DNA of 64,000 nucleotides from the NCBI GenBank assembly GCA_016841725.1, contig JAENYP010000001.1, positions 548,540-612,539 of the forward strand, given 5' to 3'. A program made the position numbers and the translations under genes. The first letter of the stretch is position 1. The number at the start of each line of letters is the position of its first letter. The notes below the pieces were generated by a model that worked only from the letters and a program-made list of their open reading frames with translations, made no database searches and had not been told where the DNA came from. Positions 43,207-52,286 of this stretch are shown in pieces. This stretch comes from Thermincola carboxydiphila (GTDB lineage Bacteria > Bacillota > Thermincolia > Thermincolales > UBA2595).

Positions 43207-43610
43207 TACCACCTCCAGTACAGGGCGATAAGCCCCAGGAGAGACATGGCTGTTACCATTAAGGGCAGTGTTATCGGGGGGCCAACCAGAAAGTTATTCA
43301 GCCGGTAACCGTCAACCCGTTCACCTACTCCTTCAAAGTGAAGGACAAATCCGCCAACTCCCGCCAAAGCCCCTATAGATAGCAGCACAAGCAGAATTGT
43401 CCGCATCGCCGGGACGTTGTAAAAACCAGCTGCCAGCAGCAAAAACCCCAATGCCGGGGAAGCTGCTACCGGCACCCACATAGTCCAGTTCCTAAAATTC
43501 TGCCTGTAGTGAAACAGGGTCACCTGTAAACCTATCAGCAGAAAGGCCATCCCGGTAAACAATATAATCACCCTCTGCCACGGCCATCCGGTCCAGAACA
43601 ATGTCATCAT
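43206..43610 (-). CDS. membrane subunit of the GMC dehydrogenase operon
   Basis: 134 aa with four hydrophobic helices (about residues 14-32, 44-62, 69-88, 113-132) and no cysteine, so it cannot be a haem-c subunit. It is the first gene of the three-gene operon. It might anchor the complex or bind quinone or haem b; two His residues lie near membrane segments. Family not recognised. Start ATG 43610 abuts AAGGAGG; TTG 43601 has better spacing. Confidence 0.72.
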   Translation of the reverse strand: MMTLFWTGWPWQRVIILFTGMAFLLIGLQVTLFHYRQNFRNWTMWVPVAASPALGFLLLAAGFYNVPAMRTILLVLLSIGALAGVGGFVLHFEGVGERVDGYRLNNFLVGPPITLPLMVTAMSLLGLIALYWRW

Positions 43611-43960
43611 CCTCCTTAGTGTGTTTGGTCCTTATTATCTCCCGGAGGACTAAATTATACTTTCCAGAAATTATTTTTAAAAATGCTTGGAACCTTTTTA
43701 ATTTAGAACTGTCATTCACATTAAAATGGAAATTTTGTTAAAATTCCACTGTATAGAAGGAATATGAATGAAAAGGAAACAACGGTACACGGAAACAGAA
43801 ATATCATATGAGGTTGACCCATCACTTATAAAATTGCCAAAATTAAAAGCCAAATCAGAAATAGCAACACTTTTAAAATCAACCTCCGAACTCTGGGTCA
43901 GAGAGATTTTTTCTTTGATGTTGACCAAATGGGTAACCCTGGTTAAGAATATCTCTATCC

Positions 43961-43999
43961 AAAAAACAGGCTTTCCGGCAAATTCCGGCAAGCCTGTTT
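43961..43999 (-). terminator. intrinsic terminator downstream of the 44122 gene
   Basis: Arms AAACAGGCTT (43964-43973) and AAGCCTGTTT (43990-43999) with an inner CCGG/CCGG pairing; TTTTTT follows on the minus strand. The rest of 43611-44121 shows no gene I can support. Confidence 0.8.
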
Positions 44000-44121
44000 A
44001 CATTGATTATGTCTCTATAGAATTTTATGTGAAGCATCCCCTACAAGATTTAAAAAGTTCTTGAAAAAAACATTGCAAAGCCGTATTGAATCAAACTCTT
44101 ATTCGTTTGAATGTCTTTGCT

Positions 44122-44547
44122 CTATTCGTTACAATTTTTTATTTTATCAAAATTATTTAATATTGAAAAACCACATAATATACCATTGACCAAAAAAAAC
44201 GTTTTGTTTTGAAAAATAGCGCCTAGCGCTAAGTATCTAATTGGTGTATTAAAGTAAATAAGTGGTAACATAGCCATCAAAAAAGTGGGTATCGTTATAG
44301 TACAAAATTTAATCCAATCAAATTTCCATGGGCCCCTTATTTTTGATTTGTATTTAATAGATACCCCTCCGATAATTATTCCTACTAGTATAGGAAAAAT
44401 CAAAAGAAAGCCTTCATAGGGATAATAATTAGGATTTTTCTGACCTTGAATTCTTAAATACTCCTGCAATATGCTGCTATAATACAAAAAAACTGTGAAG
44501 AACGCTACAAATAAAATGCACCTTAATCCTCGCCTAAACTTTTCCAA
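44122..44547 (-). CDS. membrane protein of unknown function
   Basis: 141 aa, four hydrophobic helices, Lys/Asn-rich loops; AT-rich gene in an AT-rich island. Not recognised. An 11-bp inverted repeat (GGAATCAAGGG at 44722-44732 with its complement at 44756-44766) lies in the gap upstream. Confidence 0.65.
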   Translation of the reverse strand: MEKFRRGLRCILFVAFFTVFLYYSSILQEYLRIQGQKNPNYYPYEGFLLIFPILVGIIIGGVSIKYKSKIRGPWKFDWIKFCTITIPTFLMAMLPLIYFNTPIRYLALGAIFQNKTFFLVNGILCGFSILNNFDKIKNCNE

Positions 44548-44839
44548 GTTTAAATCCTCCTACCCACAGCTTGCCTAATCTTAGTCTGTGGTTTAACTGA
44601 AAACCATATTTATCAAACAAATTTTAATAGATAAAATTTTCTCCTTGGTTCTTCCCTAACCCTGTCCTCGTCAGTAGCTAGGCGCCCCACCCACTATTTA
44701 ACAGGATTCAATAATATCAAGGGAATCAAGGGTCAAGATAAACTCAGTCTTCTCGCCCTTGATTCCAAAATACATGTAGCTCTCATATTAAAAATAAATG
44801 TTTTTTACAATTCTAACTATAAATCTTATCGTTAACTCT

Positions 44840-45655
44840 TTATTGGATTACAACCATCGTATTTATAGTAGCTACCTTATCATAAGCATCCCAAATATCA
44901 CTAATGGACCCTGATTGATGATTTTCATTCAAATTAACCGGTTGAATATATGGCCAACTACTGTACGAACTACTATTAATATAATAATTGTTAGTTTTAT
45001 ATGTTGTGTTCCAAGAAGGATCAAAATAATTTGGATAACCATCAGGAATCGCATAAGTTACCCCAATATGGGGTTCAACTATAGTATTCCCTTGCATACG
45101 AGTATATAAATATGCATCATATACTTGTAAATTGGCCCTGTCCCTTTCCCACCAAGATTTATTTAAAACTGGCTTGCAATATTCAATCCCATCATGAGGT
45201 ATAACATCCCATTCTGCATATGTATAGGCTGTCATTACGCTGTAAACGGCCGAATCCTGACCAAAATCGATGGTAGCGTAAGCTGGTGAACTGCCAAATA
45301 TTCGTTGCACAATATTTTGCTTTTCTTTAGTCTTTACTTTAACTGGAGCGCTAATCTGACTTTGTATTCTATATATTGTTTGACCGTTCTCAACTCTTTT
45401 TCCTTTCAACTTATGTATCGCTTTGTAGTTAATCTTTTGTTTTTTGCCATTATTGTCTATAACTTCAGCCTTACCCGAAAATTTCATATCAGAAAGTTCA
45501 TCCGGTAATTTTTCAATAATATTTTCAGATTCACTTAATCCTCCAATAATTTCCCGTTCAATTTCAGGTTGGGTTACTGCATTTACTATTACTGGGATTA
45601 AAACAAAGACCAATGCCATCATAAAAATGCACATTTTCTTAATGCTTTTTTCCAT
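44840..45655 (-). CDS. secreted protein of unknown function
   Basis: 271 aa with a signal peptide (MCIFMMALVFVLIPVIVNAV). The mature part is rich in Tyr, Ser, Asn and Trp, with one Cys (EYCKPVLNKSWWERDR) and the C-terminal YYINSSSYSSWPYIQ. Not recognised. The Tyr/Asn-rich end and lower GC differ from the core genes around it and suggest acquisition with the 44-48 kb island. Confidence 0.7.
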   Translation of the reverse strand: MEKSIKKMCIFMMALVFVLIPVIVNAVTQPEIEREIIGGLSESENIIEKLPDELSDMKFSGKAEVIDNNGKKQKINYKAIHKLKGKRVENGQTIYRIQSQISAPVKVKTKEKQNIVQRIFGSSPAYATIDFGQDSAVYSVMTAYTYAEWDVIPHDGIEYCKPVLNKSWWERDRANLQVYDAYLYTRMQGNTIVEPHIGVTYAIPDGYPNYFDPSWNTTYKTNNYYINSSSYSSWPYIQPVNLNENHQSGSISDIWDAYDKVATINTMVVIQ

Positions 45656-45679
45656 ATTTCCTAACCTCCCAATTAATCA

Positions 45680-45922
45680 TTATGAACAGTTAGCATAAAA
45701 TCTCACTGGGTAGATATTGTTAAATGCCTTACCCCTCCTTTCTGTCATTACCATCTTTTCTAAATTAGACGAGACATCTAGTAGGACCCATACTGTTTCT
45801 CCTCGCGGCAGTTTCCAGCCTGTCAGGTCAGTTGACAAAACCGAATTAGATTCAAATAATCTCATGGGCTCCACTAAAAGTTCGCCCGCTCCATTTTTAC
45901 CACATTTTCCCACGCTAATCAA
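45680..45922 (-). CDS. possible small protein
   Basis: 80-codon frame starting TTG, with a plausible segment (LTGWKLPRGETVWVLLDVSS) but weak ribosome site. It may be a real small protein or the end of a lost gene; placed next to the orphan regulator. Confidence 0.35.
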   Translation of the reverse strand: MISVGKCGKNGAGELLVEPMRLFESNSVLSTDLTGWKLPRGETVWVLLDVSSNLEKMVMTERRGKAFNNIYPVRFYANCS

Positions 45923-46013
45923 TCCAAATTTGCCATATGGGTTATTATTCAGTTAAAAGGGTTAAGTTTTTCATCAAGGCGATAAACAGGAAAAATGTAT
46001 TTTCTGATAGTTT

Positions 46014-46733
46014 TTACTTAATTTTAAACATATTCCTGATAACTCTTTCTCTTTTTCGGCTCAATAAAACTTTGTCACCAGTGGTTAATATCATTTCAAA
46101 AGTTCGTCCTGATGGCATAATTTCTTTCACATATTCCAAATTTACAATATATCCCTTGTGGCTCCTGAAAAACCCATGTTGTAAAAGTATGTTTTCAAAA
46201 GTATGTAAATCACCTTTGGCCAGATATTGATTGTTAACAGTTTTTATAAAAATTTTTGGCTTTCGGCTTTCAACAAAAAGCGTTTCGCCTGGATTAATAA
46301 AAACCTTCCTTTCGCCTGTATCAATGAGTAACTCCTCATTTTTCCGGTCTCGGGCTACAGTTTTGTTGGCGACTCTTTCTTTTAACTTTTGGATAGTATT
46401 ATGTACCCTTTCCCTTTTAAATGGTTTTAAAATATAATCAATAGCATATATTTCATATGCTTCCAAAGCGTAGTCAGAATAACCTGTAACAAACACAATA
46501 CTTATACCAGGATAGTTTCTTGCCACATCGCGGGCAATGTCTAACCCCGATATATCAGGCATATTAATATCCAAGAATATTGCATTAGGCTTACATTTAT
46601 TAACACACTTAATGGTTTCAATTCCGTTGTCTGCTGTCATAACAACTTTTGTATCCGGCACTTCTTCGATTATATTCTTTAAATGTGTTACTATATGTGG
46701 TTCATCATCAGCCACTACAATTCTTAAAGTCAC
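46014..46733 (-). CDS. LytTR-family response regulator
   Basis: 239 aa. Receiver domain with D9/D10 acidic pair, phosphoacceptor Asp55 (AIFLDINMPD), VTGYSDYAL and Lys103 in YILKPF; linker; LytTR DNA-binding domain with FFRSHKGYIVNLEYVKEI and KVLLSRKRERVIRNMF. Start GTG behind a G6 tract. No sensor kinase is adjacent, so it is an orphan; targets are probably the secreted-protein genes downstream. Confidence 0.92.
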   Translation of the reverse strand: MTLRIVVADDEPHIVTHLKNIIEEVPDTKVVMTADNGIETIKCVNKCKPNAIFLDINMPDISGLDIARDVARNYPGISIVFVTGYSDYALEAYEIYAIDYILKPFKRERVHNTIQKLKERVANKTVARDRKNEELLIDTGERKVFINPGETLFVESRKPKIFIKTVNNQYLAKGDLHTFENILLQHGFFRSHKGYIVNLEYVKEIMPSGRTFEMILTTGDKVLLSRKRERVIRNMFKIK

Positions 46734-46983
46734 TATTATTCCCCCCGCACATTTATCCGATGACTAACCGCCTTTGCATCTGCTTTTATTTTGCTTTATA
46801 TACACTTTCTTCCTTTTTGCTTCATTCCCTTTTTTGTGTGGAACTCCGTTTTAAATTCTCTGGAACCCCCATAATTATAGCAAATAATTTCTGTTCCCTT
46901 AATTCATATCTGATTTTTCTATGCCGGAGGTTACGGCGTTTTTTTATCTGTTAATTCTTGACACTTATGTCCATATTAACTAA

Positions 46984-47252
46984 GAAAAGAAAACGAAAGA
47001 GCATCTCCTACCACAGTTAGACAGCGTTTCGTTAAGAAGAATGACCTTAAATCCGCAAGGAATCCTAACATAAAAGACCGCAAGGCTTTTGAAGAGGAAT
47101 TTCAGTGTGACATGTACCAGGCGGACACCCGCCACAGCGTTTATATCACGGAAAACGGCATCAACAGGAAGACTTTTTTATTCCACGTGATTGACGATAA
47201 TCTATGGAAACTACAAGATTATCAAAGTTCTCGTGGTTACACTTCTGATTAA
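46984..47252 (+). pseudogene. DDE transposase/integrase-core remnant
   Basis: Reading 47016-47252 gives RQRFVKKNDLKSARNPNIKD, AFEEEFQCDMYQADTRHSVY, ITENGINRKTFLFHVIDDN then divergence and stop. This is the start of an rve-type catalytic core (first Asp in QADT, second in VIDD) as in IS481-like elements. No complete frame. Confidence 0.75.
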
Positions 47253-47326
47253 GGCTTTTTATGCGGTTTTACTTTCCATAGTTATTGTGTATTCTTACCT
47301 TATCAAAATATGAGGAGGTAAGAATC

Positions 47327-48058
47327 ATGAAGTTACAATAAGAAAAACCAATTGATGAACTGATACGGAATGCAATCCAATACATCTCCACGCAATGCTA
47401 CTCAGCGGTCAGCGTCTATTACTACATCTGGATATGGCGGAAACTATTAAAGTATGCACATGAGAAACAGGCACAATATTACCCCATTGCTCTTGGGGTA
47501 TAAATTCTTTCATTAGATTACAGGAATAGATCCTGCCACTAGACCGGATAAAAAAAGGCATGTGTAAGATTCAAGCATTAAAAGTACTGAATGATTTGTC
47601 ACTGGGAAGGTAAGTCAAGAGAAAATACATTTTTGAGGAGCCATCCGTTCCGGAACCCTTTATTGAAATACTGGAAGCATCTGTCAAAGAAAGGACAGAA
47701 GAAAAGAACTGTAGAAACCAAGTTGTCCCGCATACGGGTATTCTTGCGCTATCTTGGCCTCCATGGTATCTGGCTTGAGGTTATTGATTTTCAGGCAATA
47801 GCTGGTTTTTATCTATTCCTATCTGATGAATATGCGGCTAATGTGAGAAGCAATATCCAGTTTACACTGCGTGATTTTTTGGTTTTCGTCGAGAACATCG
47901 GCTCCGTCAGGCCTGCCACATCAAAACTAATAACAACCATTTACAGCAATAAGCATGTAATGGCCCATTCCCACTTTATTTTCAGACCTGGCAGCATAAG
48001 GCATTCTTTGTTTCTGGTTAAGGAGTCAGATAGCGTTTATGCCGCGAAAGCCTCTTGA
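47327..48058 (+). pseudogene. tyrosine recombinase remnant
   Basis: An ATG after GAGGAGGTAAGAATC opens a frame stopped at codon 5 (TAA 47339) that then reads IDELIRNAIQYISTQCYSAV and YYYIWIWRKLLKYAHEKQAQ. A further frame (47591-48058) has KKRTVETKLSRIRVFLRYLG and FTLRDFLVFVENIG, the SAM-like core-binding domain of phage integrases. The catalytic domain is missing. Interrupted by stops and truncated, so inactive. Confidence 0.7.
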
Positions 48059-48067
48059 TATGGAGCG

Positions 48068-48153
48068 GCACCCTCTGGTACAATCTTGAAGGCGGAAAAC
48101 CGCCCCATGGCAAAAGGTTATTTCCGCCTAATACAAGGGAGGCCGGAGGGTGC
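48068..48153. repeat. nested inverted repeat at the edge of the mobile-element scar
   Basis: GCACCCTC (48068-48075) pairs with GAGGGTGC (48146-48153); inside, GGCGGAAA pairs with TTTCCGCC. Possible element end or structured RNA. Confidence 0.55.
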
Positions 48154-48284
48154 AGGGGACCCCATGTCAAGAGGACCGTGGAATAAATGCGAAATTAGGA
48201 GTAAGTTAATAAAACTTTAGGGAATTATGAGGTATGCTCACGAAACAGTGTCCAGAAAACTGAGAATGGCTCACACGGCACACC

Positions 48285-48818
48285 TCACCGGTTTTCCTGC
48301 ATAACCTGGCGTTCAATTTCTGCTATATCCATCGCAAAATCAGATACCGGTCTCCCTTCGGCAATACCCCGGGTCACGCCCTTTATTCTGGACACAGTGT
48401 CCTTATCTGTTGTTACATAGACCCTGGCCAGCCGCCTGTCAGCCCCCATTATGCGGTCAGCAATCTCTTTTTTGGCTGTCCCCGGCAGCGCACCTGCCCT
48501 GTTTTCCATTTCAATTCCCACAAAGGCAGCGGTATTTGCCAGGGCTACATAGGCCCTGTCCACCCCCGGAACACCGGAAGCCAGTGAAGCCAATCCGGAA
48601 GCCGCTCTGTCGAGCTCTTCAGGTGTTACCGGCATCCCCTTGGGAGCAGGCTGCCTGGCCTGGTCGGTAGACAACCTTGGCATTGTCTTGGGCAGCAGCT
48701 TGTTATCCGGATTAATTGGTTTCTTGGCTGGTGTACAGCCACCTGCAGGCACAATAATAACTGTAACCACAAAAAACACCGCAAGCATTTTTTTCAACAA
48801 CTGCAGCAGCTTGTTCAA
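48285..48818 (-). CDS. YhcN/YlaJ family sporulation lipoprotein
   Basis: About 177 aa. Lipoprotein signal with lipobox (VIIVPAGGC), then a domain with ELDRAASGLASLASGVPGVD, AYVALANTAAFVGIEME and ADRRLARVYVTTDKDTVSRI, the usual YhcN/YlaJ pattern. Family members are associated with spore inner membrane or germination. TTG at 48818 is the likeliest start; the site AAAAGGGG lies 12 bases upstream. Confidence 0.88.
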   Translation of the reverse strand: MNKLLQLLKKMLAVFFVVTVIIVPAGGCTPAKKPINPDNKLLPKTMPRLSTDQARQPAPKGMPVTPEELDRAASGLASLASGVPGVDRAYVALANTAAFVGIEMENRAGALPGTAKKEIADRIMGADRRLARVYVTTDKDTVSRIKGVTRGIAEGRPVSDFAMDIAEIERQVMQENR

Positions 48819-48967
48819 TATTGTGTCATCCCCTTTTCCGAAACCGCAGGACATTTGTCATCAGAAATCCCTTGGTCGTTTTGTTGTTATTATGAGAAGA
48901 AAAGGGGAAAAAAATGTGCTCTATGTCTCTCTTTGTATACCGCAAGACATCCGGCTTTTTAAATAGG

Positions 48968-50212
48968 CTACTGCCCAAACACAGAAAGATTTACCAATTC
49001 CATCAGGTGTTTGACCCTGATGTCAGACTCTGCCTTGGCAGCTCCGGTCTGAAGGCCCAGAAAACAGGTGGGGCAAGGTGTGACGATAGCTGCGGCCCCT
49101 GTCCTTTCCGCTTCTTTTATCCGCTCCGCAGCGGCCAGAGCCTGAATTTCGGGGAATCCCATCTTCAAGCCGCCCCCCATGCCGCAGCACCTGGAATTTT
49201 GCCTGATGCGCTCCATTTCCACCAGTTCCACCCCCGGCACAGCCTGCAGGACCCGCCTGGGCGCATCATATATCCCATTATGACGGCCCAGATGACAGGG
49301 ATCGTGATAAGTCAGTTGCACCGGAACCGGGTTAACCAGCTGCAGCTTCCCTTCCCGAATCAGCATATCTATATACTCTATTGCATGATATACCTTAAAA
49401 TTGATTTCCTTGATCCTGGGATAATCCTGAAAAATGGTTTTATAGCAGCCGGCACAGTTAGTAACCAGAGTATTTATACCAAGGCTGTTCAAAAGGTCTA
49501 TATTCTCAATTGCCTTTGCGGCAAAATCACCGTCACCCATGCGGCGGAGTTTGCCCCGGCAGCAGTTCTCCTGATTGCCCAGGACACCAAATTTCACCCC
49601 TGCCTTATGCATCAGGTTAGCTACCCACTGGGCTACCAGGTTGATCTCCGGATTATAACTTGCTGTACAGCCCAGATAGAAAAGCACCGGCTGAGGTGAT
49701 TGCGTAATCAGCGGCAGGTCCTGGTAGAGAGTCCCCTGCTCCAGCCCCCTTGGCACCCACAGACCACGGTTCTCCTGTGGTTCCTTAAAAGGATTCTCAT
49801 ATTTTTTCAGAACCCGGAGGTACTCAGCCTGATTGGGGAGCGGGCCCAAACCTGCTTCCACAACCGCCTCCCTAAGGGCTTCCCAAAGTTCGGCAGTGTC
49901 AATCCTGGCCGGACAGACAAAGTGACACTGACCGCAGGCAGTACATTCATAAAGAACCTCAATCAGGCGGTCCACCTGTTCTTTACTGAACCGGTCCCCC
50001 GCAAACAGCCTTGCCCTGAGTCCATGCTGACTTTTCAACAGCTTCTTCAGTGCAGCAATCCGGTTGCCGGGAATCAGGTCCTCAGATCTGTCAACAGCAT
50101 AAATGGGGCACCATTTCATACACTCCCCGCAGCGGGAACAGGCATCAAGTTCTATTAGCTGTCTGGGGCTCAAACAACTCAGCGGTATTTTATTCTTAGC
50201 GGAGATACCCAT
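48968..50212 (-). CDS. HdrD/DsrK/GlpC-like Fe-S electron-transfer protein
   Basis: 414 aa. Two [4Fe-4S] motifs, CSRCGECMKWCP (about residues 28-39) and CTACGQCHFVCP (about 90-101), then two CCG domains: CTASYNPE with CCRGKLRRMGD and NCAGCY (about 185-255), and PCHLGRHNG with CCGMGGGLKM (about 308-360). CCG domains bind a noncubane or [4Fe-4S] cluster for disulfide-type chemistry in HdrB/HdrD; in DsrK-like and GlpC-like proteins they pass electrons from quinol or to thiols. It overlaps the cytochrome-b-like gene upstream by 17 bp, so the two form one membrane complex. Physiological acceptor unknown. Confidence 0.9.
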   Translation of the reverse strand: MGISAKNKIPLSCLSPRQLIELDACSRCGECMKWCPIYAVDRSEDLIPGNRIAALKKLLKSQHGLRARLFAGDRFSKEQVDRLIEVLYECTACGQCHFVCPARIDTAELWEALREAVVEAGLGPLPNQAEYLRVLKKYENPFKEPQENRGLWVPRGLEQGTLYQDLPLITQSPQPVLFYLGCTASYNPEINLVAQWVANLMHKAGVKFGVLGNQENCCRGKLRRMGDGDFAAKAIENIDLLNSLGINTLVTNCAGCYKTIFQDYPRIKEINFKVYHAIEYIDMLIREGKLQLVNPVPVQLTYHDPCHLGRHNGIYDAPRRVLQAVPGVELVEMERIRQNSRCCGMGGGLKMGFPEIQALAAAERIKEAERTGAAAIVTPCPTCFLGLQTGAAKAESDIRVKHLMELVNLSVFGQ

Positions 50213-50990
50213 ATAAATCCCCCCTTAACTCTTCTTCAGAAGCGTTGATCACTATTTCGGCAGGCGCTGCAAATATGTGTACCATCTTACTGAAGGGTAT
50301 ATAGGCCACAAAAGCGGCAGTAAGGGTGGCATGAAAGGTCCAGAGTGCAGTCATCAGGGACCCCGGTACCTGCCTGCCGGCAACTAATCCCGCCATGAAG
50401 TCAGCCACGAAAGAATACTCAAATGCCGGAGCCCATGGGGTAGCAGCAAGCCGCAGAGCTTCAAGCAGGAAACCGGTTAAAACCAGCAGCAGCAGGAAAC
50501 CCAAGGCAGCAGTATCAGTTAACCGGGTATCAATACTGTCAGGCCCGGTGGTAAAACGCCCGATTAGGGCTGCGGCTGCCCCGGCAAGAACCATCAACCC
50601 GGCTAGGTCACCGGCAAATTTATAATAAAGGTATCCGGATCCCACCGTAAAAAATTCGAAAAATGCCGAATCACCGGGGACTATTTTGAGTAATACTCCT
50701 ATTGCAGAAAGACTCAGTAACCCCAGGAAACCCCAGAATATCAGAATATGGTTCAGCCACCTGAAAAAGCCCCGGGCAAAAAACTGTCTCTGCAGCAAGA
50801 TCTCATTAAAAAACACCTTTATCATCGCCCCAAGGCTGGGGTTATTCCTAAACGACCTGGCCTTCCCCCTATAATAAAAGTTCAGGTTATCAGCCATACC
50901 CATGATAAAAATTGTCAAACCAATTGTCTGGATAATAATGAAAAACAACCACGGTTTGTAGTAAATCAAATCTGTTCCAAAAGGACTCAT
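50196..50990 (-). CDS. NarI/HdrE/DsrM-like cytochrome b membrane subunit
   Basis: 264 aa, six hydrophobic helices, with His residues placed to ligate haem b (RWLNHILIFWGFLG and FHATLTAAFVAYIP, KMVHIFAAP). This is the respiratory nitrate-reductase gamma-subunit fold that pairs with HdrD/DsrK-type proteins. Strong site GGTAGGAGGAGC before the ATG. Likely exchanges electrons between the menaquinone pool and the Fe-S partner. Confidence 0.9.
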   Translation of the reverse strand: MSPFGTDLIYYKPWLFFIIIQTIGLTIFIMGMADNLNFYYRGKARSFRNNPSLGAMIKVFFNEILLQRQFFARGFFRWLNHILIFWGFLGLLSLSAIGVLLKIVPGDSAFFEFFTVGSGYLYYKFAGDLAGLMVLAGAAAALIGRFTTGPDSIDTRLTDTAALGFLLLLVLTGFLLEALRLAATPWAPAFEYSFVADFMAGLVAGRQVPGSLMTALWTFHATLTAAFVAYIPFSKMVHIFAAPAEIVINASEEELRGDLYGYLR

Positions 50991-51027
50991 AAAATCGCTC
51001 CTCCTACCCTTTAGTCTTTATAAATAG

Positions 51028-51117
51028 GATATACCGCCTGGTATGTTTTCACAGTGCGGTATATCACAGTCTGAACATTTATTTGTCACTCTATCTGAAC
51101 ATTTATCCGTCACTTTA
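51028..51117. repeat. inverted repeat and 24-bp tandem repeat upstream of the Hdr-like operon
   Basis: GATATACCGC (from 51028) pairs with GCGGTATATC (to about 51065). It is followed by two tandem 24-bp units beginning TCTGAACATTTAT (51070-51093 and 51094-51117), 21 of 24 bases alike, the second running into the stop codon of the ABC permease gene. Confidence 0.7.
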
Positions 51118-52275
51118 TATGAACCTCAGGGCCTCTGCCGGATCCAGCTTGGCTGCCTTTGATGCCGGATAGAGACTGGCCAGAAGCCCTGCTGCCACCG
51201 CACCTGTCAGGACAGCGGCACCCAGCAGCGGGTTCCAGGAAATACTCAGTTGGAAATCTGCGAACAGAGGGGCAGTAAGCCAGGCCGCACCCATACCGGC
51301 AAAGTAACCGGCCACAGCGCTGATACCGCTGATAATCCCTGCCTCCAGCAGTATTATCCTGGTAATATGGCCCTTTCTGAAACCTATGGCGCGCAGTATC
51401 CCTATTTCCCTGGTCCTTTCATTAACAGATGCGGTAATCGTCGAAGCTATTATCAGAACCGCTATCACAGCCATCACCAGGGAGACCACCAGGGAAAATC
51501 TGCTGAACCTTTCCACAAGTTCCTGTCTGGCTTCAGACGCCTCTTTGATAACCCTTACCCTGGTGTCGGGAAGTTTTTTGGAAAGTTCCCCCGAAACCCT
51601 TGCCGCCAGGGCATCATCCCGTTCAGTAGTAATCTCAACAAAACTATACCCCTCAGGCTTATCCAGAACCTTCCGTGCGGAGGCTATCCCGGTGAAAACT
51701 ATGCCGTCCTCCTCTTCCCCGGTTTCCTTAAGAATACCGGTTACAGTAAGCTTCTGGCCATTGACCTTTATGGCGCTGCCCAGGGAAGGCCTGTATTTGT
51801 CAGCAACCCTGGAGCCTACCAGGGCCTGTCCTTCCCGGACGGGCGAACTGCCGACCATGTCCCACCAGGGCTTTAGCTTAAGTTCACTCTCAAAATCCAC
51901 TCCAACCAGTAACACCCTAGCGCCTTCCATGGCCGCCATCCCCATAACTTTTGGGGCAATTACCCTGATCTTTTCAGCATCAGTTACGGAACGGATCACC
52001 TCCGGTGTATCCGCAGGAAGGTCTGTTACATCATATGAGACGCCTGACACCACCGGAATACCGCCCACGGAAAATGAGGCCGATTCAGTTTCCGGTGATA
52101 CCGCTAGTTTAATACCTGTTTCACTGATCTTCCGGTTCACGCTCTGTTCCATAGCCCCTGTCAGTGTAAACAGGGTTACTATTGTGGCAATACCGAAAAA
52201 TATCCCAAATACCATAAATAACAGCTTTATTTTGCGGCGCTGCAGGTTTTTCAGGGCTATATCTCTTAACTGCAT
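51115..52275 (-). CDS. ABC transporter permease, FtsX/MacB type
   Basis: 386 aa: one N-terminal membrane helix (LLFMVFGIFFGIATIVTLFTL), a large extracytoplasmic MacB-type domain (about 40-260), and three C-terminal helices with the FtsX motif NERTREIGILRAIGFRKGHI. It is a paralogue of the 53013 gene with the same layout. In this family the complex does mechanotransmission or lipid/peptide/metal-chaperone export rather than classical uptake. Last gene of the operon with DUF2318. Confidence 0.9.
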   Translation of the reverse strand: MQLRDIALKNLQRRKIKLLFMVFGIFFGIATIVTLFTLTGAMEQSVNRKISETGIKLAVSPETESASFSVGGIPVVSGVSYDVTDLPADTPEVIRSVTDAEKIRVIAPKVMGMAAMEGARVLLVGVDFESELKLKPWWDMVGSSPVREGQALVGSRVADKYRPSLGSAIKVNGQKLTVTGILKETGEEEDGIVFTGIASARKVLDKPEGYSFVEITTERDDALAARVSGELSKKLPDTRVRVIKEASEARQELVERFSRFSLVVSLVMAVIAVLIIASTITASVNERTREIGILRAIGFRKGHITRIILLEAGIISGISAVAGYFAGMGAAWLTAPLFADFQLSISWNPLLGAAVLTGAVAAGLLASLYPASKAAKLDPAEALRFI

Positions 52276-52286
52276 CTGCCTGCCTC

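Noticed and set aside
43768-44064. 98-codon plus-strand open frame starting MKRKQRYTETEISYEV
   Set aside because: No recognised similarity, and a strong minus-strand terminator (43961-43999) lies inside it; more likely non-coding.
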